In this document: in pieces, positions 10,974 to 21,575 of the stretch | How positions within the stretch are numbered: position 1 is the stretch's first letter | Layout of the letters: the number at the start of each line of letters is the position of its first letter | Assembly: GCA_030844895.1 (NCBI GenBank) | Contig: CM061229.1 | Location: 107,940,975-108,004,974, forward strand | Origin: Ambrosia x helenae | Lineage: Eukaryota; Streptophyta; Magnoliopsida; Asterales; Asteraceae | Direction of reading: 5' to 3' | DNA length: 64,000 bases | Translations under genes and position numbers: made by a program | Notes under the pieces: generated by a model | What the model saw: only the letters and a program-made list of their open reading frames with translations | The model's database searches: none | Told to the model about the DNA's origin: nothing

Positions 10974-13592
10974 TGTGACACCCGGCAAATTCTGGTTAAT
11001 AACGTTGTCTAGATGAAAGTCTACCTTAGCGAGTCACGCGTATATTATACTTAACTGGGTTAGTTAAGTCGTGTTATGGTTCGGGAACTGTTAGTTCAGT
11101 ATAAAGGATCATCGGATGTGAGTCTAGAGGTTCATTAGATGTCAGTCCTTAACCAAGTGTACAAGGGGTGACGATTCGTAGAATCGTCAGAGCATAGGGA
11201 ACATACAAATCTCGAGTCCCGGGAATTGGTGAACGAGTGTGAATATGTTTGCTTGCAAGTGTTATGTGTTTACAATCATTATGTGACTTGTCGGTATGTG
11301 AAAATGTGTTAACATATGTTAAAACGGGGTTTAACGCGCAAAATACACGGAACCAACCCCTATAGGCGATTAGGGTTGGCTAATCGCCTATAAGGGAGGC
11401 AATTGGGCCTCTTGGGAGGCGAGTAGCATGCTAATCGCATGCTACAGGGGGCGATTAGCCCCTAAATGCATGAATGTCATGCGATTAGCAAATGCTGCAC
11501 AATCGCGTGTTACGTGCTGGACGACTAAAAACGACAATACTTGACCTCCTAAACTTCATAATATCAACCCTAGTCGTCCCATAACCCGCCCCAACACACA
11601 CACAACCTCTGGAACGTGATTTTGGATCAAAACACAAGGTTTCAAGCTTATTTCATCAATCTAACACAATCTAAGGTGTGATTTTCATCCATGAAATCTT
11701 TATAAACATTTTTATTAAATCCCTAACGGTCCAGACCTGTTTTAAAACGTATGAGTCTTCTGAAAATCGTTAATAATCATTGTTAATTGGATTCTAAGTA
11801 GCATGCATGATGTATGTGGGTTTTCAATCAAAAGCTAGGGTTTTTATGATTCAAGATGGATGATTACATGTTATTAGGTTAGTTTCAGATTAATAATGAT
11901 GGCATGATGATAGGATCTGAGTAATTGTTCATTAGGGTTATAGTTATGCATGTTAATGTGATGTTTCATGCTATGTGTATTGTGTTTGGATTACATGGTT
12001 GCATGCAGGGCTGATAATACGAGGCTAAACGAAGGATTTTGGTCTAAACATGTTTGGTATAGTTGTTGGATTGATATTGGATGATTACACGCGTTCTGGA
12101 TCTGATTTGGAGTGTTAAACACGCAAAAAACCGGAACAGCTGGGTTACTGGCGAGTAGCAACCCTAATCGCCTATGTTATAGGCGATTAGGAGGCCAATC
12201 GCCTGTAAGGATGCCCTAATCGCCTATATATCATGCGATTGGGGGCTAAATGCCTCTATTACATGCAATTGTGATCCTAAATGCTAGTTAAGTCCTGAAA
12301 TACATGTCTTATAGCCCTAATCGCCTATAAACTCAAGATTTACATGTCTTATGACCCTAATCGCCTATATTATATGCAATTAGCCTTCCTAAATGCCTGT
12401 TGACCAACCTAAATGCTAGTTGACTTTTCCTAATCGCGTGTACTGCTGCTGTAAGTGTAAATTAGCATTCCGAGACCCGATTTGACATCTAGGAACATGC
12501 TAGGAACCCCGTAACATATCTAATAACTTGGTAACATATGTTTGGATGTAATTATGTGATACGTGAACTACGTGCTATAACTTGTTGGACGCTAACGTAT
12601 GTTAAGTGTGATTGCATGATTGTATGTTTGAGAGCGTAAACATAACACGGGGAGTCTCGGGTCACCAATGGGATGTCGAGTCTTGTACATTGGGTCAGTT
12701 AAACAGTCACGGTGTTTTCAAACGAACTTGGTTATGGTCTGGACATCTAGGGACTAACTAACCTGCGGGTTATTAGTCTAAGTACTTGTAACTGTCATAT
12801 GTTAGGTCGCCGCTTTACGGGACTAGCATAGCTGCTGAGTTTATTCGTGTTACGGAGTAACGCAACTTAAGGTGAGTTTACGGCCCCTCTTTTAACTGGT
12901 TTCACTTTTCGGGGGAGAAAACATGTGTTAAAACTTATGTTTGGTAACTACTGTCATACTATGGGTTTCTATGGTTTACTATACGATATTTGGAAGTCCC
13001 GGGGGGAACCATGAATGTGCGGGTTAGCACAACGGGGAAATGTGAATAGCGCTATTGGGAGTGACCAACCCCGCTCGTCGGCTTGGAGGGCCGGGCGAGT
13101 GCATATTGTCTCAAACAGGAACAACAGGTTTACTACATCGGGCACGACATCTGGTTTGCGAGTTAGTAATGGTTTTCCAATCGTGATAGTAACAAAACAT
13201 ACGCCTACCTAGCGTACTTTGGTTTTCGATTTGTTATAGTATGGACAGGTTGAACTTGGTACTGTGATTACAAAACCTGTAAACTCACCAGCATTTTTGT
13301 GCTGACGTATTCTCTTACATGTTTTCTCAGGTCGCTAAGGTAGCACAATGGAACTAGGGCGCACGCGTCTGCACGGCGTCTAGTTAGAATTGCATGGTTT
13401 CAAACGTTGAACACTTGGTTTATTTCGGATTATGTTTTGAATAAGCTTCCGCTGTAATTGGGGATTCTAAACTATGTTTTCTTAAAATTGCATATGTTCA
13501 TTTAGACTTGTTTATTGTGATCGTTGGTTTGGATCCTGGTTTGTCATACGCCTCGCGGTAAAACTCCGCAAGTGGATTTTGAGGGTGTGACA
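10974..13592 (+). mobile_element. GypA 5' LTR (2619 bp)
   Basis: It runs from TGTGACACCCGG to GGGTGTGACA and is followed by a two-base spacer and a tRNA-Met primer-binding site. It is nearly identical to 18933-21575. It lacks two short segments present there: about 16 bp near 11490 and about 10 bp near 11535. The second loss removes a TATAAATA. The LTR is rich in the word CTAATCGCCTATA and its complement (11345-11490 and 12140-12440). Confidence 0.9.
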
Positions 13593-13595
13593 GAT

Positions 13596-13607
13596 TGGTA
13601 TCAGAGC
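13596..13607 (+). other. GypA primer-binding site
   Basis: TGGTATCAGAGC, complementary to the 3' end of plant initiator tRNA-Met, lies three bases after the LTR end. The same site follows the second LTR at about 21579. Confidence 0.9.
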
Positions 13608-14148
13608 CAATGGTTATAGTGAACTAGGACTGCATGTAGAGTCTAGTCTATAGCCGAGTCGCACACACTAGACGATCACATAGTACTAAACATTTTGATG
13701 GATTACGTATGGGCTGTCGGGGTGTCTCTAAATCATCTGATCTTTCTATGTTACATCATCCGTTCTATCCTAGGTCGAGTTACTTGCTTTCTGGGCAGTG
13801 TGGTGTATTGGGGTAAATCGTGTACTCTTGAGATTTGCCCAAGGCTCGGACATCTCCCTTTCATACTCTAATAGAAACACTTGCCATAAACTACCGTAGT
13901 ATTACGGTGTATAGCTAAGAGTCTATGTTCGGTGATTTGAACTTTGAACTAGGAGAACACTTGGAGGACCATGTAGAGCGGTTTATCATTTTGGGTGCAC
14001 ACAAAATCATAAACCGAAATGTATGAAAGCCCTGGTGAGCTCTGGGTTCGAATGGATAGTCCTGGATTGGATCTAGCTTTGATCTTGTAAACGTTAGTGG
14101 TTATCATTAGCTGCGAAACTAAATTTTCTCGTTCTTTCTGCCAGAATC

Positions 14149-16203
14149 ATGTCTGGAGTACGAGGAGGACGTGGAGGTGGTCGCAATGGTGGACATGGTG
14201 GTGGTCGCGGTGGTGCTGGTGGTCGTGGAGGTGTTAACCTATCACAGGATGATCTGAACAACTTGCTACAAGCTGCCTTTCAGTTAGGGCACAATGGTGG
14301 TGGTAAGTTGATTTATCCATTTTTGCCTCATTAGTGAACCTTGTTTACATTCGTCGTGTTTCTTCACGCGTTTCATTTCAGGTGGTCCTGTTAACCCACC
14401 CCCACCCATGTGTACCTACAAGATGTTTCGGGACTGTAAGCCCATGAATTCTCTGGCACTGAGGGTGCGGTGAGCTTACTCAGGTGGTTGGAAAAGGTGG
14501 AGTCAGTGTTTCTGATGTGTAACTGTCTCCTAGAGGATCGAGTTAAGTATGCTGCTGCGTTATTCCAGGATGTTGCTTTGACCTGGTGGAATAACATCAC
14601 CCAGAATATGGGTATTGGGGAGGCTTATGCTATGCCTTGGGAGAATTTCGTGCAACTGCTGAAGCGAGAGTACTGTCCAAGGGAAGAGGTGCAGAAGTTA
14701 GAGCACGAGGTGTGGAACCTCAAGATGTCTGGGTCCGAAATTGTGAAGTATACGGTAAGGCGTAATGAGTTGGCAGTGTTGTGCCCTGATCTGCATGTGC
14801 CAGAGTACAGGAGGATCGAACACTATATTTCGGGGCTAGTACCAGAGATCGCAGGGTTAGTGGCTGCGGGAAATCATCCTACGTACTCAGAGGTGGTCCG
14901 ATCGGCTCATAGGATGACCAACTTGAAGGTGAATGAGGGTATTTTGCCTGCTAAGGGTTCGACTATCAAGGCCCCAGAGAACAACAAGCGCAAGTGGGAT
15001 AATGAAGGGAAAGGATCTGCACCAGCACAACAGGGTAAGAGATTTGATAGCGGGGGTTCTTCTTCTACTGGTAACAAACAGGGTGGTTATGCGGGGAAAC
15101 TGCCTAAATGCAACAAGTGTGGACGTCATCATCAGGGGAACTGCGATAGTAATCGTTGCCATCGCTGCCAGCGATTTGGGCATTTTGCTAAAGATTGTCG
15201 GGCTACACTTCCATCGACCCAGGCCCCAAGCAATACCCCGGCTCCTGCTGCTCAAGGAACTACGGGAAGACAAGGATGTTACAACTGTGGTGAGACTGGG
15301 CATTACAAGAAGGATTGCCCGAAACTGAAGCAGGGCGGGAACAACGGTAACGGAAACAACGGGGGCGGCGGCAGGAATGCACGTGCCTTCGTCATTGGAG
15401 CCGCTGAGGCTAGACAGGATCCTGACACAGTTACCGGTACGTTCCTTCTCAATAATCGCTCTGTTAGTGTTTTATTTGATTCTGGTGCCGACAAGAGTTT
15501 TATATCTGTGGAAGTTAGTCGACTGCTAGATGTAGTACCCGTACCATTAGAGGCTAAGTATATAATTGAGTTGGCTGACGGTAAAAAGATTGAAGCTACT
15601 TGTATCCTTCAGGAGTGTCAACTAGAGTTGTCGGGTTTGTCGTTCCCCATCGACCTTATGTCGGTACCTTTGGGTAGTTTTGACGTGGTGGTAGGCATGG
15701 ATTGGTTGTCTTTGTATCGCGCGGAGATTGTCTGTTACGACAAGATTATTCGGATTCCTCTCCCGGATGGAGAATTCCTTTCTGTGTACGGTATCAAGGG
15801 CGGTGTTCCGCTAAATATCATCTCCAGCATGAAAGCCCTTAAGTATCTTCGAAAGGGTTATTCAGCCGTTTTGGCACTCTTATCTGTTTCCTCTAGCGAT
15901 GAGAAGAAGATCGACGATATTCCTGTTGTACGCGAGTTTCCTGATGTATTTCCTGATGATTTATCTGGTCTTCCTCCCCATCGTCAAGTTGAGTTCGGCA
16001 TTGATCTTGTACCAGGGGCTGCTCCTATTGCTCGGGCCCCCTACCGTCTTGCACCTCCCGAGATGCAGGAATTGTCTAGTCAGTTACAGGAACTCTTGGA
16101 CAAGGGTTTCATCAGACCAAGTTCTTCCCCTGGGGAGCCCCGATTCTATTCGTCAAGAAGAAGGATGGAAGTTTCCGATTGTGTGTGGATTACAGAGAAC
16201 TGA
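14149..16203 (+). pseudogene. GypA gag-protease-RT start, frameshifted
   Basis: The first coding block (14149-14302) encodes a Gly/Arg-rich start, MSGVRGGRGGGRNGG. A 79-bp interval with perfect splice borders (14303-14381) separates it from the rest. A one-base loss near 14441-14446 then breaks the frame; the second GypA copy keeps it. From 14470 the frame is open for 577 codons: retrotransposon gag (ALTWWNNITQ), CCHC knuckles at ORF residues 230-243 and 270-283, aspartic protease DSGAD at 337-341, and the start of reverse transcriptase. A loss in the C run at 16127-16130 shifts the frame, and the next frame carries RT onward. This is a Ty3/gypsy chromovirus-like order. As read it cannot make a full polyprotein. 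Confidence 0.9.
14303..14381 (+). other. Putative 79-bp intron in GypA gag
   Basis: The borders are G|GTAAGTTG and TTTCATTTCAG|GTGG. Splicing joins codon 51 plus one base to an open frame that runs NPPPPMCTYKMFRDCKP into the gag core. Unspliced, the reading frame stops at TAG near 14332. The interval is conserved at the same length and borders in the second copy (22296-22374). An unspliced transcript would make only a short Gly-rich peptide. Confidence 0.6.
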
Positions 16204-17165
16204 ACAAATTGACCGTCAAGAACCGTTATCCTTTTCCACGTATTGATGATCTATTCGACCAACTTCAGGGTTCTAGCTATTACTCTAAGATTGATTTGAG
16301 GTCCGGTTATCACCAGTTGCGCGTAAGGGAAGCTGACGTTGCAAAGACTGCCTTTCGTACACGTTATGGCCATTTCGAATTCTTGGTCATGCCTTTCGGT
16401 CTCACGAACGCACCGACGGTTTTCATGGACTTGATGAACCGCGTTTGCAAGCCATATCTTGACAAGTTCGTCATTGTGTTTATTGATGACATCCTGATTT
16501 ACTCCAAGAACAAGACTGAACACGAGGAACACCTGCGTTTGGTTTTGGAACTCTTGCGACGGGAACAACTTTACGCTAAGTTCTCAAAGTGTGACTTTTG
16601 GTTACGCGAAGTTCAGTTCCTAGGACATGTGGTTAATGAACTAGGAATTCATGTCGATCCAGCTAAGATCGAAGCGATCAAGGACTGGGGAGCACCAAAG
16701 ACGCCAACTGAGGTGCGGCAATTTCTAGGCCTTGCGGGCTATTATCGTCGTTTCATCATGGGGTTCTCGAAGATCGCTCAACCCCTGACCACTCTTACTC
16801 AGAAGGATAGAAAATTCGACTGGGGTGAACCACAAGAGTCGGCATTTCAAGAACTGAAGTCTAAACTTTGTTCTGCTCCTATTTTGTCCTTACCTGAAGG
16901 CCCTGATGATTTCGTTGTTTACTGTGATGCTTCTATTCATGGTCTCGGTTGCGTGTTGATGCAACGCGAGAAAGTGATTGCGTATGCTTCTCGTCAACTC
17001 AAGGTGCACGAGAAGAACTACACCACCCATGACTTGGAGTTGGGTGCAGTGGTTTTCGCGTTGAAAATCTGGAGACATTACTTGTACGGTACCAAATGCA
17101 CCATCTACACCGATCACAAGAGTCTTCAACATATTTTCGACCAACAACATTTGAACATACGATAG
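16179..17165 (+). pseudogene. GypA reverse transcriptase and RNase H
   Basis: The block starts at MCVDYRELNKLTVKNRYP and is in frame with the RT that begins in the preceding ORF after the shift at 16127-16130. The RT catalytic box is FIDDILIYSK. RNase H follows with YCDASIHGLG, the acidic DLELGAVVFALK and YTDHKSLQ. It ends at an in-frame TAG (17163-17165) where the family normally has NxRQRRW, consistent with CAG to TAG. The frame continues open afterwards, so this is a point nonsense mutation rather than a natural end. Confidence 0.9.
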
Positions 17166-18782
17166 CGTCGTTGGATTGAACTCCTGAACGACTATGATTG
17201 CGCCATTAAGTACCATCCTGGCAAGGCGAATGTTGTAGCAGACGCCTTGAGCAGGAAGGAATCAACTAAACCTCGTCGCGTTCGGGCGTTGCAACTCACC
17301 ATTCACTCCTCGCTACCTGACCAACTCCGTTCTGCCCAGTTAGAAGCTTTGAAGGAGGAAAACCTTAAAGCTGAAACCATGCACGGTGCCGACAAGCACC
17401 TCGAGCAAAGGTCTGATGGCCTGCACTACTTCGCAGAACGCATATGGGTTCCTTTATTCGGGGGACTTCGGGAGCTTGTCTTAGATGAGGCTCATAAGTC
17501 CCGGTATTCTATTCATCCTGGTTCGGATAAGATGTACCAAGATCTGAAGGCGCTTTACTGGTGGCCAAACATGAGGTCGGATATAGCCTCATACGTGAGC
17601 AAATGCTTGACCTGTGCTAAGGTCAAGGTAGAATACCAGAAACCGTCGGGTCTCTTGCAACAACCTGAAATTCCGGAGTGGAAATGGGAACAGATTACAA
17701 TGGATTTTGTCACGCAACTACCTAAGTCACCGAGCGGGAATGACAAGATATGGGTGATTGTTGATCGGTTGACGAAATCAGCTCATTTTCTCGCTATTAA
17801 GGAGACCGACACCATGGATCGTTTGGCTCGTCTTTATCTGAAGGAAGTTGTTTCTAAGCACGGGGTGCCGGTTTCTATTATCTCGTGTCGTGACTCCCAC
17901 TTTACTTCTCACTTCTGGAAGTCTTTGCACAAGGCTTTGGGTACCCAGCTAGACATGAGTACAGCTTATCACCCACAGACTGACGGTCAGAGTGAGCGCA
18001 CGATTCAAACTTTGGAAGACATGCTGCGGGCATGTGTGATCGATTTTGGCAAAGGTTGGGAAGCTCATCTACCGTTAGTAGAATTCTCTTACAACAACAG
18101 TTATCACACGAGCATCAAGGCGGCTCCGTTCGAGGCACTGTACGGGCGGAAATGCCGTTCTCCTCTTTGTTGGGCTGAAGTGGGTGAGAGTCAACTCACT
18201 GGGCCTGAACTAGTGTACGAAACTTCGGAAAAGATCGTACAGATTCGTAACCGGTTGGCAGCGGCACGGGATCGGCAAAAGAGTTATGCTGATCAACGTC
18301 GCAAACCATTGGAATTCCAAGTTGATGACAAGGTACTTCAGAAAGTCTCACCGTGGAAGGGCGTCATATGCTTTGGGAAGCGTGGCAAACTCAACCCTCG
18401 GTATGTCGGTCCATTTACGATCCTGGAACGGATTGGACCGGTGGCATATCGTCTTGATTTACCGACGGAGCTCGGTAACGTACATAACGTCTTCCATGTG
18501 TCCAACTTAAAGAAATGTCTGGCTGACGAGTCTCTCATCGTTCCACTGGAAGAGATCAAGGTTGATGATCGTCTTCGGATTGTGGAAGAACCTGTGGAGA
18601 TTCTGGATTACAAGATTCGTAGCCTACGTCATAGCAAGATTCGCATTGTTAAGGTTCGCTGGAACTCGAACTGGGGACCAGAGTACACTTGGGAACGGGA
18701 GGATCAGATGAAGTCTAAGTATCCTCATCTCTTTCCTAAAGAAGCGTTCGAATCGAGATATGTCTCCACTGCAGCTGAATGA
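17166..18782 (+). pseudogene. GypA integrase with chromodomain-like C terminus
   Basis: This continues in frame after the TAG at 17163. It contains the RNase H tail (KYHPGKANVVADALSR), an H2C2 zinc-binding region (CLTCAK), an integrase core with MDFVTQLP, a second acidic motif, and QSERTIQTLED with the catalytic Glu. The C-terminal PRYVGPFTILERIG and a chromodomain-like KVRWNSNWGPEYTWERE follow, ending TAAE. The second catalytic Asp, normally in SDRD, is Cys here (SCRDSHF, 17886-17888), so the enzyme is predicted inactive. The domain set suggests a Tekay/Del-like chromovirus; lineage is inferred. Confidence 0.9.
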
Positions 18783-18784
18783 AT

Positions 18785-18932
18785 CTCGGGGCGAGATTCC
18801 TTTTAACCTGGGGATGATGTGACAACTCGGGTAAAACTCTCTCTTGGTTTCTATCTTTTGTCTGTTTCTTTTGTTATTTCTTTTGGGTACTGTGCAATTT
18901 TCGGGACGAAAATTCTTTTAACGTGGGGATGA
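18785..18932 (+). other. GypA 3' region with doubled polypurine/LTR edge
   Basis: Two similar blocks lie about 115 bp apart. The first, after the pol stop, reads CTCGGGGCGAGATTCC...AACCTGGGGATGATGTGACAACTCGGG. The second reads TTCGGGACGAAAATTC...AACGTGGGGATGATGTGACACCCGG and borders the real LTR at 18933. The working polypurine tract is about 18921-18932. Confidence 0.7.
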
Positions 18933-21575
18933 TGTGACACCCGGTAAATTCTGGTTAATAACGTTGTCTAGATGAAAGTCTACCTTAGCGAGTCACGCGT
19001 ATATTATACTTAACTGGGTTAGTTAAGTCGTGTTATGGTTCGGGAACTGTTAGTTCAGTATAAAGGATCATCGGATGTGAGTCTAGAGGTTCATTAGATG
19101 TCAGTCCTTAACCAAGTGTACAAGGGGTGACGATTCGTAGAATCGTCAGAGCATAGGGAACATACAAATCTTGAGTCCCGGGAATTGGTGAACGAGTGTG
19201 AATATGTTTGTTTGCAAGTGTTATATGTTTACAATCATTATGTGACTTGTCGGTATGTGAAAATGTGTTAACATATGTTAAAACGGGGTTTAACGCGCAA
19301 AATACACGGAACCAACCCCTATAGGCGATTAGGGTTGGCTAATCGCCTATAAGGGAGGCAATTGGGCCTCTTGGGAGGCGAGTAGCATGCTAATCGCATG
19401 CTACAGGGGGCGATTAGCCCCTAAATTCATGAATGTCATGCGATTAGCAATGCTAATCGCATGTAAATGCTGCACAATCGCGTGTTACGTGCTGGACGAC
19501 TAAAAACGACTATAAATACAATACTTGACCTCCTAAACTTCATAATATCAACCCTAGTCGTCCCATAACCCGCCCCAACACACACACAACCTCTGGAACG
19601 TGATTTTGGATCAAAACACAAGGTTTCAAGCTTATTTCATCAATCTAACACAATCTAAGGTGTGATTTTCATCCATGAAATCTTTATAAACATTTTTATT
19701 AAATCCCTAACGGTCCAGACCTGTTTTAAAACGTATGAGTCTTCTGAAAATCGTTAATAATCATTGTTAATTGGATTCTAAGTAGCATGCATGATGTATG
19801 TGGGTTTTCAATCAAAAGCTAGGGTTTTTATGATTCAAGATGGATGATTACATGTTATTAGGTTAGTTTCAGATTAATAATGATGGCATGATGATAGGAT
19901 CTGAGTAATTGTTCATTAGGGTTATAGTTATGCATGTTAATGTGATGTTTCATGCTATGTGTATTGTGTTTGGATTACATGGTTGCATGCAGGGTTGATA
20001 ATACGAGGCTAAACGAAGGATTTTGGTCTAAACATGTTTGGTATAGTTGTTGGATTGATATTGGATGATTACACGCGTTCTGGATCTGATTTGGAGTGTT
20101 AAACACGCGAAAAACCGGAACAGCTGGGTTACTGGCGATTAGCAACCCTAATCGCCTATGTTATAGGCGATTAGGAGGCCAATCGCCTGTAAGGATGCCC
20201 TAATCGCCTATATATCATGCGATTGGGGGCTAAATGCCTCTATTACATGCAATTGTGATCCTAAATGCTAGTTAAGTCCTGAAATACATGTCTTATAGCC
20301 CTAATCGCCTATAAACTCAAGATTTACATGTCTTATGACCCTAATCGCCTATATTATATGCAATTAGCCTTCCTAAATGCCTGTTGACCAACCTAAATGC
20401 TAGTTGACTTTTCCTAATCGCGTGTACTGCTGCTGTAAGTGTAAATTAGCATTCCGAGACCCGATTTGACATCTAGGAACATGCTAGGAACCCCGTAACA
20501 TATCTAATAACTTGGTAACATATGTTTGGATGTAATTATGTGATACGTGAACTACGTGCTATAACTTGTTGGACGCTAACGTATGTTAAGTGTGATTGCA
20601 TGATTGTATGTTTGAGAGCGTAAACATAACACGGGGAGTCTCGGGTCACCAATGGGATGTCGAGTCTTGTACATTGGGTCAGTTAAACAGTCACGGTGTT
20701 TTCAAACGAACTTGGTTATGGTCTGGACATCTAGGGACTAACTAACCTGCGGGTTATTAGTCTAAGTACTTGTAACTGTCATATGTTAGGTCGCCGCTTT
20801 ACGGGACTAGCATAGCTGCTGAGTTTATTCGTGTTACGGAGTAACGCAACTTAAGGTGAGTTTACGGCCCCTCTTTTAACTGGTTTCACTTTTCGGGGGA
20901 GAAAACATGTTTTAAAACTTATGTTTGGTAACTACTGTCATACTATGGGTTTCTATGGTTTACTATACGATCTTTGGAAGTCCCGGGGGGAACCATGAAT
21001 GTGCGGGTTAGCACAACGGGGAAATGTGAATAGCGCTATTGGGAGTGACCAACCCGCTCGTCGGCTTGGAGGGCCGGGCGAGTGCATATTGTCTCAAACA
21101 GGAACAACAGGTTTACTACATCGGGCACGACATCTGGTTTGCGAGTTAGTAATGGTTTTCCAATCGTGATAGTAACAAAACATACGCCTACCTAGCGTAC
21201 TTTGGTTTTCGATTTGTTATAGTATGGACAGGTTGAACTTGGTACTGTGATTACAAAACCTGTAAACTCACCAGCATTTTTGTGCTGACGTATTCTCTTA
21301 CATGTTTTCTCAGGTCGCTAAGGTAGCACAATGGAACTAGGGCGCACGCGTCTGCACGGCGTCTAGTTAGAATTGCATGGTTTCAAACGTTGAACACTTG
21401 GTTTATTTCGGATTATGTTTTGAATAAGCTTCCGCTGTAATTGGGGATTCTAAACTATGTTTTCTTAAAATTGCATATGTTCATTTAGACTTGTTTATTG
21501 TGATCGTTGGTTTGGATCCTGGTTTGTCATACGCCTCGCGGTAAAACTCCGCAAGTGGATTTTGAGGGTGTGACA
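18933..21575 (+). mobile_element. GypA second LTR (2643 bp)
   Basis: This has the same termini as the LTR at 10974 and is nearly identical to it. It acts as 3' LTR of the first internal region and 5' LTR of the second, partial internal region, since a primer-binding site follows at about 21579. It retains TATAAATA at 19511-19518. Confidence 0.9.
19511..19518 (+). promoter_or_regulatory. Putative LTR TATA box
   Basis: TATAAATA lies inside the second GypA LTR, before an A/C-rich stretch. The aligned site in the first LTR (about 11535) has lost it through a 10-bp deletion. Confidence 0.45.

Noticed and set aside
12140..12440. CRISPR-like array
   Set aside because: The repeated word has variable spacing and both orientations, lies inside a plant LTR, and has no cas genes.
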